Assembly: GCA_023807065.1 (NCBI GenBank) | Contig: JAJJLU010003569.1 | Location: forward strand, 1-51,458 | DNA: 51,458 nucleotides | Direction of reading: 5' to 3' | Source of the DNA: Isotricha intestinalis | Taxonomy: Eukaryota; Ciliophora; Litostomatea; Vestibuliferida; Isotrichidae | Part shown: piece by piece, positions 1-10,324 of the stretch | Position numbering within the stretch: the stretch's first letter is position 1 | How the letters are laid out: every line of letters starts with the position of its first letter | Position numbers and translations under genes: made by a program | The notes under the pieces: model-generated | Database searches by the model: none | Seen by the model: only the letters and a program-made list of their open reading frames with translations | What the model was told of the DNA's origin: nothing

Positions 1-836
1 TATAATTTTTACTTATTTAATTTTTATTAATTAAAGTAATATATAGAATAGTTTTATAAGTGTGAATAATTATTTTTGGTTTATACATTATCATCAATTG
101 TATAAATTCCACTTTTATAATTTGTAATTTCTTCATCTAAAAATCAATAAACAGAAATTATTATTTTTGGTAAACAATAAAAAAAGTATTATAGTGTTTT
201 CACAATTAATAGGTTATATAAAAAGTAATATTTTTGTTTGACACAAAAAAAGAAAATTTTAATATAATTTAATTTGTTACTTAAATTAAATTATAAAGAT
301 GCAAAACCTTTCATGAATTGAATAAAACTAAAATTTAAAATATCTATAATTAATTCTTTATTCCTTTTTTTAAAACATCATATTTGAGAGTGAATATTGT
401 TATTTTTTATTTAATTTGCTTTCCATTTTTTCTTTTGTTTATGTTTTTTTCAAAGGAAACGAAGCATCATATTAAATCATTCGATAATTTATTTTATTTG
501 TGGATTATTAAAAAAAATTTGACAAAAAAAATAATTTCTATTTTAAATTTATAACTATTATAAATAAATATTCAATTATATATTAAAAAACTTTAAATCA
601 TAAACTTCCATATGAAAGAATAAAACTCTAAATAATATTCTATTACTAGATTATATCAATATATTACCATTAAAAAATAATATACATAAACTCTTGATAT
701 TTCTTAATAAATCATTTATATTTATTTATATTACTAAAAAAACTTATAATCAATCAATAATTTAAATTAATCAACATTGATATATTGTACATCATTAAAG
801 TTTTTATATATTTTTCACTTATATTCTCCCATCTCA
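1..836. other. AT-rich stretch without a recognisable gene
   Basis: I see no coding-like stretch here. The sequence is almost entirely A and T, with poly-T and poly-A runs and stops in every frame. No telomeric repeat is present at the left edge, so the window does not start at a chromosome end. The right part would serve as the 3' flank of the minus-strand gene that ends at 837. Confidence 0.5.
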
Positions 837-1439
837 TTATTTATTCGATATTTTAAAAATAATTTTTTTTTGACTTTTTTTCTTTTGTTCTTTCCTATCT
901 AAATAATAAACACAAAAATTTTTAGCAACAAATTCATATAAAACAGCAATTCTTTTTCCTTCATCAACTTTAACAGAATCAATGTCTCTTTTGAATCTAT
1001 TACTTTTAGTATAAATATCATATAAAGTTATATAATCATAAGAAACAATTTCTTTAAAAATTTCGAACTTACCATTTTTATATAATTTTTTCTCCATAAT
1101 TTCTTTAATTGTTGGAAGAAGATTAAATTCATTATAAATATCAATAATTTTTTTATTTAAATATTTCTTATTATATTCTATTGTAATATTAGTTATAAAC
1201 TCTTGAGGAAGACGATAAACTCTTAAATTAAGACATAATTTAATTCCTTCGTAAATTGCTCTAAAAAATTTTCCTTTACTTTTTTTAAGAAGACTGTCAA
1301 TATGATTTTTTCTTGATGCTTTAATTTGTAATTTTTTTCTTATAAAAGTAAAAATTGTTTGAAATGTTTTATTTTCTTTATCTGGAATAGGAAAATCAAT
1401 ATTTAAATTACATCGATTCAGTTTTGAAAAATTATCCAT
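837..1439 (-). CDS. Conserved-looking hypothetical protein, 200 aa
   Basis: I cannot give this a function. The middle of the protein (about residues 45-115) looks like a real fold rather than low complexity: a basic stretch KSKGKFFRAIYEGIKLCLNL, then RLPQEFITNITIEYNKKYL, then an IYNEFNLLP segment. From memory, this pattern (helix, RLPQ.FITNI, NK.YL.K, IY.EF.LLP) recurs in uncharacterised ciliate proteins, often as the C-terminal half of larger ones; that is recall and was not checked. The C-terminus is Lys-rich. There is no signal peptide or membrane segment. It stands alone on the minus strand, with AT-rich flanks on both sides. Confidence 0.65.
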   Translation of the reverse strand: MDNFSKLNRCNLNIDFPIPDKENKTFQTIFTFIRKKLQIKASRKNHIDSLLKKSKGKFFRAIYEGIKLCLNLRVYRLPQEFITNITIEYNKKYLNKKIIDIYNEFNLLPTIKEIMEKKLYKNGKFEIFKEIVSYDYITLYDIYTKSNRFKRDIDSVKVDEGKRIAVLYEFVAKNFCVYYLDRKEQKKKSQKKIIFKISNK

Positions 1440-1895
1440 AGATTCGGATTTAATTAAGAAGTTATTTTTATTAATTAATTAAAATGGAATGTAACTTTTG
1501 TAAAAATATAATTAAATAAATTAGATTTATAAAAAAATTTCCAATTATTTATTCTAACATTTTAATTTTTTCAAAGTTTAGTCTTATTTAATTTTTATAA
1601 TAATTGATGATATAATATTCAATTACTTGAATATATTTCCAGTAGTTATCATAGATAAATGAATATATAATTATTTTATATTTTAATAAATCAATTATAA
1701 AAATTATAAATTTCTAAAAAAAAAAATATAAAGAAAATAAAAAAAAATTGAATCAAGACATTAAAACAAAATAAAAATAAAAAAATAAAAATAAAAAATA
1801 AAATGAAAATAAAAAAATAAAATAAAAATATAGATTCATTTCCCAAAAAAGAAAAGCATATATATAAAATATAATATAGGAATAATAAAACTTCA
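1440..1895. other. Intergenic, including A-rich simple sequence
   Basis: No gene is visible. From about 1716 to 1835 the plus strand is a run of AAAAT/AAAATAAA-type units, a degenerate pentamer-to-octamer simple repeat. The rest is the upstream flank of the minus-strand gene starting at 1439. Confidence 0.6.
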
Positions 1896-3250
1896 ATGTA
1901 TATGAAAGTATTTTTCTTATTTAATATAAAAGTGTCAAACTTATTTAAATACGAGTAATATAAAGATAATTATACAGTTCCTCAAATTAGATAATTTTAA
2001 GAGTTTTAAAAATAATATATTTCCTTCTAATTAATAATATTATATTATTATCCAATTTTGTATTGGAAAGAAATTATATTTTATTGTCTAATAAATATTT
2101 AAAAGAAACAATTAATCATATCATATATAGAATAATGAAATGAAAAGTAAATGATATGAATAGATTCAAATGAAAAACATGGAATTTAGAAAATATAAAA
2201 AATTATGAAGAAACAACAATCCAAATATTATATGATTAATTGTTTTTAAATAATATAACAAAGATAACATTAATAAATTAGACAAAAAAAAAACTATTAA
2301 AAAATTTTAATCTTAATTCTAATCAAAAGTCATTTATTTAAAATGTAAAGATGAATATTTTGATAAATCAAAAGAAAATATTGACGATTATTACACAATA
2401 AATTATCATTTACATTAAGAAAATGAAATAGATAAAGAAATGATTCAAATAGAAGGAGACTTGAAAATCTTTTAATAGATGAAGAAATTGAAATTGAAAT
2501 TAAGTAAAGATTGTAGATAAATCAATTGATGAAATTATTTTAATATATATGAACTTGATCAAATTAATTACAAAATATATAAATAAAGTGAATTCTTCAT
2601 ATAAATCATATTGAAGAAGATTTTGAACAAGATACGAAAAATATTGTAAATGATAGATAGATAATTTAACAGAATTAAATAATAGATTATGATAATTATA
2701 AATTAAAAAATTATTAATAGCAATAAAGAGATTACATCTTGTTTATTTAATGAAAAATATGAAGAAATATTTTAAAGAAAGTTGAATTATTTAACAAAAT
2801 AGAAAATGAAATAATAGAATGTGAGTACAAAGAAGAAACTTAGAAATAACAAGCAAAGGTTAAATGACAAATATGATAATGAAAACAGAATTAAAGTATT
2901 GAAAATGAAGTAAAAAAATAGAAGTTAAATTAAGAGTAATTAATTAAAGTAGACCTAAAAAAATTAGTTTAATATTTATTCTGAAATAGAACAATAAAAA
3001 AAGTGTTGAAAATATTGAATCTGAATTGAATAAAAATATTTCTAGTATGAATATTGATTTTAATTCTCAATCAACTAATTTAAATGTAACAACTATTTTA
3101 AACACCAACAATTATCTGTATATCAAAGAAAAATATTTAATAAGCTAAGAAGGTTTTAATGAATGTTTTTATTAGAAGGAATAACTATTTGTAATGCAAA
3201 TCCAAACAGGATATATATGAAAAGAGACAGGAAATAACTGAAAATTTTTT
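1896..3250 (+). pseudogene. Broken gene remnant, stop-rich, unknown product
   Basis: The plus strand is purine-rich with many GAA, GAT and AAA triplets, as in the coding strands of the neighbours and unlike the T-rich spacers, so it looks like former coding sequence. No frame is open under the standard code. From ATG at 1896 one frame runs 80 codons to a TGA at 2136, interrupted only by TAA. Later blocks (for example about 2320-2470, 2600-2740 and 3000-3230) again read sensibly except for TAA/TAG, but in different frames, so several indels must have occurred. The last block (3003-3150) encodes a Ser/Asn-rich piece with SVENIESELNKNISS. I do not recognise the family. I treat it as a pseudogene; an undetected multi-intron gene is less likely because the frame breaks lack GT..AG borders. 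Confidence 0.5.
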
Positions 3251-3431
3251 AATTAAAAATTAAATAATAGTATTGAGTTTTTAATTAATAAATTTTTATC
3301 ACTTAAAAATTAACTGTTTATTTTTGTAATAATATTCTTCTTATTTTTAAGTTTTTTTTGATTTTAATCTAAAATTGTAAAAAATTAATTAAAGTTTGAA
3401 AAAAATTTTAAGTGGTTTTTACTTTTTGAAT

Positions 3432-4625
3432 TTAATTTTTATCATTTATTAGTTTCCAAAGACTATCAATCGTAACTCCTTCTGGTAATTTTTGAACAGC
3501 TAAACCTAATTCTTCACTAAAAACAATATCAGTAATAGCGACTTGATCACTTTTATTATCATTTAATAAATAAATATTAGCAGTTTCATTAATATAATTA
3601 TTATTTTCAACTTCATTTTCATCATCTTGCATATTTTCTAAAACTTTCTCATAAGCAATATCATGTTTATTTTTTGGTCTTTCATTATTATTATTATTAT
3701 TATTATCATTAACTTGATTGGTATTTTTATCAGAATTAGTATTAATTTTATTATCAGAAACTTCTTTATTAGAATCAGGACTTTTATAAAAATCATTTGT
3801 ATCCATTAATTTCTTAATATCAATTCCTAAAATAGGTTTTTTTTGATAAATAGTTTTCAAATTTAAAACTTCATTAATTGCATTATTTATTGTATTTTGA
3901 TTATTAGAGTAAAAAATATAAGTATTTCCTCCAAATAATTTATGAGCTTTTATTACTAATAATTTACCATAATCTTGATTCTCTTTTGAATCAATAGAAG
4001 TCATTTGAATCCAAGGAATAGATAAATTGAAATTATCAATATTATTACAAAACCAAACTAATCGAATATTACTTATTATTAAAGTACCATTATAATTATT
4101 ATCAGAAGAAACAAAAGAAATATCATTAAATTGATTAGATATAATTTCATCAATTAACAAATCTAATTTTTTTTCTTTAAAATTAATAATATTTCCTTTA
4201 TATTTTAAATCTCGATATAATCTCCCAGTGTCATATATTTTTAAAATATTATTTAAAGCATTATATAAATTAGGTGCATTTTCACTTATACTATTAAATG
4301 AAAATTCAAATCTTTGATTACCACTTTTACATTTAAGAAAAATGGCTTTTGTTGTTCCTTTTATTTTACTTTCAAATTCTCTTTCTGAGAAATCTTCTAT
4401 TGTATCATATCCTATACTTAAATTTCTTTCTGGAGTTTGATTATTTATCCAAATTAAACGTAAATTTGAAAATATAAATGTTCCTATATCTCCATTATTT
4501 GCTTTACTATCTTCTATGTAATTTATTGTGTCAAAAGATTCTTCTCCTCTTCTTAATTTTAATGTATTTTTTATTCCATCACATCTTACTTCTCGATCTT
4601 GCCAAACATAATTTTCATCTGACAT
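3432..4625 (-). CDS. BBS5: BBS5, BBSome subunit (Bardet-Biedl syndrome 5 protein)
   Basis: BBS5 is a BBSome subunit that binds phosphoinositides through two PH-like (DM16) domains and takes part in sorting membrane proteins in and out of cilia. The N-terminus (VWQDREVRCD), the following GEESFDTINYIEDSKANNGD and FSNLRLIW segments (PH-like 1, about residues 8-125), the second copy with TLIISNIRLVWF and FNLSIPWIQMTSI (about 145-260) and the end VFSEELGLAVQKLPEG all match the BBS5 pattern in order. Length (397 aa) exceeds that of animal BBS5 because of an Asn/Asp-rich insert at about 275-350, coded partly by an ATT/AAT triplet run near 3680-3715. The start ATG is only 34 bp from the end of the dynein-2 fragment upstream, so its promoter must be very short or lie inside that fragment. 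Confidence 0.95.
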   Translation of the reverse strand: MSDENYVWQDREVRCDGIKNTLKLRRGEESFDTINYIEDSKANNGDIGTFIFSNLRLIWINNQTPERNLSIGYDTIEDFSEREFESKIKGTTKAIFLKCKSGNQRFEFSFNSISENAPNLYNALNNILKIYDTGRLYRDLKYKGNIINFKEKKLDLLIDEIISNQFNDISFVSSDNNYNGTLIISNIRLVWFCNNIDNFNLSIPWIQMTSIDSKENQDYGKLLVIKAHKLFGGNTYIFYSNNQNTINNAINEVLNLKTIYQKKPILGIDIKKLMDTNDFYKSPDSNKEVSDNKINTNSDKNTNQVNDNNNNNNNERPKNKHDIAYEKVLENMQDDENEVENNNYINETANIYLLNDNKSDQVAITDIVFSEELGLAVQKLPEGVTIDSLWKLINDKN

Positions 4626-4659
4626 ATTTTTTTATATTTTTTTATTTTGTTTTATTTTT

Positions 4660-5013
4660 TTAAGACAATTTTATTTTAATTAAAGGACAAAAAATTATTT
4701 CTAAAGTATTTTGAATACCAATAATAATAAAAATAGCAGTAACTCTTAAGTTAGTAGTTAAAGTAATAATTATATTTCTAAATTCATCATCAATTTTTTT
4801 GAATCTACTTTGCTCATTAGGTAAAGCTCCTCTACTAAAAATAGGTTTTAAATAAACCCATTTTCTTTGAATTAAATTTAAATAAGTTAACCAAACATCT
4901 AAATCAGCAAATTTAGTTTCATATTGGGCAATTTGTTCTTCAAATCTAGAAAAAAATTCACTAGTTTTAACAGAAACCAAAGGAGCTTGTTTGTCATATA
5001 TCTCACTCATTAA
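4660..5013 (-). pseudogene. DYNC2H1: Continuation of dynein-2 heavy chain beyond an in-frame stop; linker start, then lost
   Basis: This is in the same frame as the 1261-residue dynein tail, separated from it by a single TAA (5014-5016). Readable sequence resumes at once and carries the start of the DHC_N2 linker: LNLIQRKWVYLKPIFSRGAL then PNEQSRFKKIDDEF, which is diagnostic of dynein-2. After RVTA and IGIQNTLEII the similarity fades and a stop follows at 4660. None of the AAA+ motor, stalk or microtubule-binding domain follows; BBS5 starts 34 bp on. In relatives the residue at the stop position is acidic (Asp/Glu after LIKDWK), so GAA to TAA is the simplest origin. It could be translated only by readthrough or by restart at the ATG at 5008-5010; I infer it is non-functional. 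Confidence 0.8.
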
Positions 5014-8000
5014 TTATTTCCAATCTTTTATTAAAGGAGTTACTCTTTTTGTATTTTGATTTACATTTTCTGTAAAATGAAATTCTGCTGTTTCAAACCA
5101 TGCAGCAAGTTCTGACATTGCATTTCTTATTAAAATTTCTCCTTGGGCTCTTTGATATAATTCTTTTATTGAATTTTGCTTTTTTATTAATAAATCATTT
5201 TTTTCTATAAAATTACCAAATGTTAAATTTTCCTTTGTTATTTTATTATCAAATTTTAACATATTAAATAAACTCTTCCAATGATCTCTTTCAAAATTAT
5301 CTCCTATTAAATATTTATATACTGGAAGTGATTGTTTTAAATTTTCTAATTGATGATTAATGTGGAAATAAATAAAATTTTTATCTCTTTTTTTTATTTT
5401 ATCTTGCCAATTCATAGTAAAATCTTGCATTAAACCAAAAGCTTTATGTCTAATTCCAATCCATTCTTCTTTTGATAAATTATCTAAATTATCATTAAAT
5501 TCAAATAATAAATTCCATTTTTCTCTTGTTTTTTCAACTTCTTTTTTCATATTTTTATATGGATTTATGTCACTTTCAATTTGTAATTCAAAATTATTCA
5601 TTTCTTCAATAATTCCACTAAATTCTTGATCAAATTTATCCCAGTCATCATATACTTTTTTTATTCCATTCATTAATTCATTTATATTTGTATTTTTATC
5701 TGGCATATAATTATCTGGAGGAATTGCATCTTTAAATTTACTATTAAATTTATCTACTTGATTTAATAATTGCTTTATTTTTTTATTTTGATTCACTTTG
5801 ATTTCATTTTTTTGCTCTTCTAACATCCCTGAAAAATCACTTAACATTTTTTCATAATTATCCCATCTATTATTTAAAACCGATAAATTCATACTTTGTC
5901 CTGTTAATTGTAATAATAATTTATTCATTTCTTCACATTCAACACATAATTTTTCATATTCAAATTTTTTTTTAGTTTGTTCAGCAAATTTTTTTTTAAA
6001 TTCTAATACTTCTTCAATTGTAGTTGCTTTTTTAGACATATTTTCCATAGCATCTTTAGCAAATTCATCTATATTTCTTACATTTTTTTGTAAAAATTGT
6101 TTTAAAGTGGAGCCTAAAGTATCAAATATTTTTTCAAAAGCATCATCAACAAACATTTTATATGAAATTATATTTACTTTAAAACAATCTATTTTAATAA
6201 CATCATCTAATTTTTCTATTTCTCTTCTTTTATTTCTTATTATTTCATAATTATATTTCCAATCTTCTGTTGATGTAAAATTTTTATTTACATAAGATTC
6301 AAAGTCTAAATATGATAAACCTACATCATCAGCTAAATTTTTTTTTAATTCTGTTAATTTTATAACAGAATTATTTAATTTAGAATATAAATTTTGAATT
6401 TCTTTTGAATTTTCTTCAACTATTGTATGATAATAAGATTGATCTTCCTCATCAGAAATAAAATTTCTTATTGTTGAAGGTATAGAAAGAAATTTTTCAA
6501 TATCTCTATATATTTGCTTTTTAATATCTTCTAAAGGTGGATTTAAAGCAAGTGCTCTATGTTGAATTGCAAATTCACAAGGAACTTCTGTTACAAAAGA
6601 ATAAAATTTATCTAAGGAAATTGTATATTGGATTTTTAATATTTTATATAATTGAAAATTCCAATGTGATTTCCATTCATTTAATAAACTTTTATCTTCT
6701 TTATAATTATCTGCTATATCATCATATATATCTTTTGCTTTTTGTAATATTTCTTTCCATTTATATTTATTACTTATTAAATCATAATTAAATAATTGAC
6801 ATAATAAATCTAATATTGAAGAATGTGCTTTTTTTAATCTTCTTATTTCTGTGGTTAAACTATTTGCTGCTGTTTGAATAATATTAACATAATGTTCTAA
6901 ATCAATTTTATTTGTGTCACTTTTAAATTTTTTTGTAGCCAAAGATAAATTCATTTCAAATTCTTTAGCACATTTAACTAACATAGGTTTTTGACTAGGA
7001 ATAACTTGTGAACTTAAAGTATTATAAAAATTAGCAATTTGTTTTAAACTAATAGCATCTTTTAATATTTTTTTACCTTCATTATTGACATTAACTAATT
7101 CTTTATTAATTTTATTATAATAACCATATTCAGTTAAAATTCTAACATCTTGAATTAATTGGAATAATTTTTCAGAAAAATTAACTTTTAAAAAACCTGT
7201 ATTTTTATCAATTTCAACAATATCTTCTCCTAATTTTGGTAATTCTACACTTAAACCTATAAAACTTCCATTCCAATCTGAAATATTATCTTCAATATAT
7301 TGTTCTATTTTTTTAAGTAATTCTATTGCATTTTTATGAAAATTATTATAATCTTTTAAATCATTTAATATAGAGGATAATTTAATTGCATTTGCACATT
7401 TTTGCTTTAATGAATGTGCACTGATTATTAATGATATTTTATTTGATAAACCTATAATATTTTTTTCGTTTGTTTTTTCTTCAGCATCATCATCATTCAA
7501 AAAATCATTTCCATTTTTTTGCTTTGTATCATATATTTCTTTTAATTCTTTTAAATAATTATTTAAATTACCTAAAACTACATTTCTCTTATCATATGTT
7601 AATCCTTGAAATTTTAATCTACTTAAAATTCCTTTCCAATGGTTTAAATCACGTAAAACCATTATTACATGATTTCCAGTATCAAAAACATCTTTATTTA
7701 ATTTATTTACTATTTCATCTGAAACTTTATCTAAATTATTATCTAATAATTTTAAAATATCTTCATTTGAATCCATATTATTTTGATTTATTTGTTCTAA
7801 ATTTAATTCAGGCATTAATTTTTTTACTTCAGCAAATAAAGTTTTAATTTCTATTAATTCATTAACTTTATTATCTACTTTATCAAAAACATTATTTTTT
7901 AAATTTATTTGTGCATCTCTAAAATATAATTTATTTAACATTTCAATTCTATCTTTGCAAAAACGAAAACCTTTTTGAACTTCTAATAATTTAATGTAAT

Positions 8001-8799
8001 TATCTCTAGAATTATTATTTTTAAATTCATTTAATTTTTCATTAATTTTAGCAGCAAAAAAATCAAGAGATAAAGTAAGGAAATGTCTTAATCTTAATAT
8101 ATTAACTTGAGGAACAATCCTTTGAATAATATCTTCAACACAACCAACAATTTGTGGAAATATTTCATTAGATTTTTCAGGAAGAATATCATAAGAAGGT
8201 AAAAAATATTTTTCAACTTTAGAAAAGATTTCTATTATTGAACTTATTCTATTATTTCCTGGAGATTGTTGAGAATATAATTTCCAAAAATCAATTTCTT
8301 CTTCTGGACTACAAATAATAGAATAATTATCTTCTGTTAAATCTCCTCTTTCAATTTTTTCATTTCTTAATTTTTTTTCTATTGAAACTATTCTTTCTTT
8401 AAAATTTTCAAGATAACTTTCAATTGCGCTTTTATCTTTTTTGTTTTTTATTTGAGATAATATATTTGCATCTATTTCAGAATTTAATAATGAACTAAAT
8501 GAATCTTGAGAAAAAGTGACATTAACATTAGAAAAAAAATCTTCAAAATTTAAAGAAGTTTTTTTAATTTTATAAAAAGATAATGTTAAATCATGTTCAT
8601 TTATTAATTTATTTTCTGAAGATGTGATTTGAATTAATTTATCACTTTCTGGTAAATATGTTATTTTTAAATATGGAATTCTTTCTGAAGTTAAAAATTC
8701 CTGGAATTCTTTATATGTAAAAATTTCTTGGCCTACTTCTTTATGAAGTAAATTATTGATTAATGAGAGTATTGTGTGTTTTGTTGACTGCTCACTCAT
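5014..8799 (-). CDS. DYNC2H1: Cytoplasmic dynein-2 (IFT dynein) heavy chain, tail only, truncated
   Basis: Dynein-2 heavy chain drives retrograde intraflagellar transport. These 1261 residues correspond to the N-terminal tail (DHC_N1) of DYNC2H1 rather than an axonemal dynein. Landmarks include EEEIDFWKLYSQQ near residue 165, a segment TGFLKVNFSEKLFQLIQDVR followed by LTEYGYYNKI near 540, LKQIANFYNTLSSQVIPSQK, ATEIRRLKKAHSS (as TTEIRRLKKAH here), and at the end RAQGEILIRNAMSELAAWF and TPLIKDWK. A full dynein-2 heavy chain is over 4000 residues, so the linker and whole AAA+ ring are missing. The tail itself has no frameshift or internal stop across 3.8 kb, which suggests either very recent truncation or a retained tail-only product. 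The stop is TAA directly after LIKDWK; see the adjoining fragment. Confidence 0.9.
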   Translation of the reverse strand: MSEQSTKHTILSLINNLLHKEVGQEIFTYKEFQEFLTSERIPYLKITYLPESDKLIQITSSENKLINEHDLTLSFYKIKKTSLNFEDFFSNVNVTFSQDSFSSLLNSEIDANILSQIKNKKDKSAIESYLENFKERIVSIEKKLRNEKIERGDLTEDNYSIICSPEEEIDFWKLYSQQSPGNNRISSIIEIFSKVEKYFLPSYDILPEKSNEIFPQIVGCVEDIIQRIVPQVNILRLRHFLTLSLDFFAAKINEKLNEFKNNNSRDNYIKLLEVQKGFRFCKDRIEMLNKLYFRDAQINLKNNVFDKVDNKVNELIEIKTLFAEVKKLMPELNLEQINQNNMDSNEDILKLLDNNLDKVSDEIVNKLNKDVFDTGNHVIMVLRDLNHWKGILSRLKFQGLTYDKRNVVLGNLNNYLKELKEIYDTKQKNGNDFLNDDDAEEKTNEKNIIGLSNKISLIISAHSLKQKCANAIKLSSILNDLKDYNNFHKNAIELLKKIEQYIEDNISDWNGSFIGLSVELPKLGEDIVEIDKNTGFLKVNFSEKLFQLIQDVRILTEYGYYNKINKELVNVNNEGKKILKDAISLKQIANFYNTLSSQVIPSQKPMLVKCAKEFEMNLSLATKKFKSDTNKIDLEHYVNIIQTAANSLTTEIRRLKKAHSSILDLLCQLFNYDLISNKYKWKEILQKAKDIYDDIADNYKEDKSLLNEWKSHWNFQLYKILKIQYTISLDKFYSFVTEVPCEFAIQHRALALNPPLEDIKKQIYRDIEKFLSIPSTIRNFISDEEDQSYYHTIVEENSKEIQNLYSKLNNSVIKLTELKKNLADDVGLSYLDFESYVNKNFTSTEDWKYNYEIIRNKRREIEKLDDVIKIDCFKVNIISYKMFVDDAFEKIFDTLGSTLKQFLQKNVRNIDEFAKDAMENMSKKATTIEEVLEFKKKFAEQTKKKFEYEKLCVECEEMNKLLLQLTGQSMNLSVLNNRWDNYEKMLSDFSGMLEEQKNEIKVNQNKKIKQLLNQVDKFNSKFKDAIPPDNYMPDKNTNINELMNGIKKVYDDWDKFDQEFSGIIEEMNNFELQIESDINPYKNMKKEVEKTREKWNLLFEFNDNLDNLSKEEWIGIRHKAFGLMQDFTMNWQDKIKKRDKNFIYFHINHQLENLKQSLPVYKYLIGDNFERDHWKSLFNMLKFDNKITKENLTFGNFIEKNDLLIKKQNSIKELYQRAQGEILIRNAMSELAAWFETAEFHFTENVNQNTKRVTPLIKDWK

Positions 8800-8924
8800 T
8801 TTTATATTTATTTAAAATTATTCTCGTTATTTAAATAATTTATTTATTTAATTATTTTTATCTAATTAATATTAAAATTAAATATAATTATTATTTTTAA
8901 TCTTTGATTAATATATTATTTTGT

Positions 8925-10121
8925 TTATATTAAAGATTGTTTTTTGTAATTTTCTACAATTACATTTATTCTAGGATCTCTTATTATTTCTTTTCTTTCT
9001 TCTAAGGAAAAAATATATATAAATAATGTATCACTTAAATAAATTGATTCAGTATAAATCCAATGACTATAAACTATTAAATTCCAAGATAAAGCAGATA
9101 ATAAAATAATATCAATAGAAAAAAAAAAATCTTTTTTCATAAAATAAGAAATTATTGAATGAAAAGGAAGATATATAAGGGGAGGAAGAATAAAAAGAAT
9201 ATTTGGTTTAAATTCTATTTGTTTTAAATGTGATATATGCATTTCTCCTATTAATTGACTTATAGATAAACCATAAGTTACAACTAAAACTTTTGGATAA
9301 TAATCTATAATATTACTATGATTTAGTTTAACTATTAAAAATAAAGTAATTAATACATATATATAATAAGTAAAAAAATTAAATGAAGATGATATTTTTT
9401 CTGGATTTTTAGTTTTAACATTTTGAAATGAAATATAACAAAGATAAAAACCATATATACAAGAAATTAAAATTAAAGAATCATTATATCTTCTATCTAA
9501 TATTCTATTATTCCAAAATTCACTTCCTGTAAAACAAGTAAATAAATCAATTAAACAAATTAAAATTATTCCATCACAAATTCCATTACATTTTGGTAAT
9601 ATTAATTCACCATTAATATATTCTTCCCATTTATTAAAATAAAAAACATTAACAAATGATATATATAGAAATATATATTGATTTAATTCATCAAATGCAA
9701 TTATTGAACCAAAATTAATTGAAATTAAAATTAAACTTATTGCTCCTATTGAATGATTAATTAATAAAACTAAAATAGTTAAAGATTTTGTTCTTATAGC
9801 TTGTTTAATTACACATTTTTGAATAATAAGATATATACAATTTAAAAATAAATTTATTAATTTCACATAAAATTCATTTTCTTCATTTCCTTTTAATCCA
9901 GTGAAACAAATTACAAGAAAAAAATTTAATACATTGATTAAAAGCCCTATCAGAGATAATATATTTGGAGAAAACCAAATTGGAATATATTCAAGTATTT
10001 TATCACATAATGGAGATATTATTTTTTGATATGAAATACTATGATCTTCTCCTTTATATTCATATGATTTTATATTTTCCCCTTGCCCATCTATTGAAAT
10101 CATATTTTTTAATTTTTTCAA
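8925..10121 (-). CDS. CDP-alcohol phosphotransferase homologue (EPT/CPT type), catalytic motif lost
   Basis: Family members move phosphocholine or phosphoethanolamine from CDP-alcohol to diacylglycerol in ER/Golgi membranes. The frame of the family is clear: YKGEDHSISYQKIISPLCDK at 22-41, then PIWFSPNILSLIGLL, about eight to ten hydrophobic segments, and WEEYINGELILPKCNG / ICDGIILICLIDLF near 165-190, as in eukaryotic ethanolaminephosphotransferases. The signature DG(x)2AR(x)8G(x)3D(x)3D aligns without gaps to residues 104-126 but reads VI-KQ-AI, V118, N122, G126: both Asp-Gly residues of DG, the Arg, the Gly and both later Asp are replaced, while KQA, RT and the His after the third position remain. 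It should therefore be inactive as a transferase. The ORF is intact and Lys-rich at the C-end. A regulatory or lipid-binding role is only inference. Confidence 0.85.
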   Translation of the reverse strand: MKKLKNMISIDGQGENIKSYEYKGEDHSISYQKIISPLCDKILEYIPIWFSPNILSLIGLLINVLNFFLVICFTGLKGNEENEFYVKLINLFLNCIYLIIQKCVIKQAIRTKSLTILVLLINHSIGAISLILISINFGSIIAFDELNQYIFLYISFVNVFYFNKWEEYINGELILPKCNGICDGIILICLIDLFTCFTGSEFWNNRILDRRYNDSLILISCIYGFYLCYISFQNVKTKNPEKISSSFNFFTYYIYVLITLFLIVKLNHSNIIDYYPKVLVVTYGLSISQLIGEMHISHLKQIEFKPNILFILPPLIYLPFHSIISYFMKKDFFFSIDIILLSALSWNLIVYSHWIYTESIYLSDTLFIYIFSLEERKEIIRDPRINVIVENYKKQSLI

Positions 10122-10324
10122 ATAAAAATTTAAAATTTTAATTATATAAAAAATTTAACATTAAACAAACTAATAAATATCTTATATTAAAAATAATAAT
10201 AAATAAATTTTATCTTGAATATTGAATAATAACTCATCACTCATCACTCAATTAACCAATAATACTAAAATTTATAATAAAAAAAAGGAAAAAAAGTTGA
10301 AAAAAAAAAAATAAAAAACCCAAT

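Noticed and set aside
1716..1835. CRISPR-like or telomeric array
   Set aside because: It is simple A-rich sequence without spacers, and without the G/C-containing units of telomeres.
5005..5030. Intron spanning the dynein stop
   Set aside because: No GT donor lies before the TAA with an AG after it that would keep the aligned residues.
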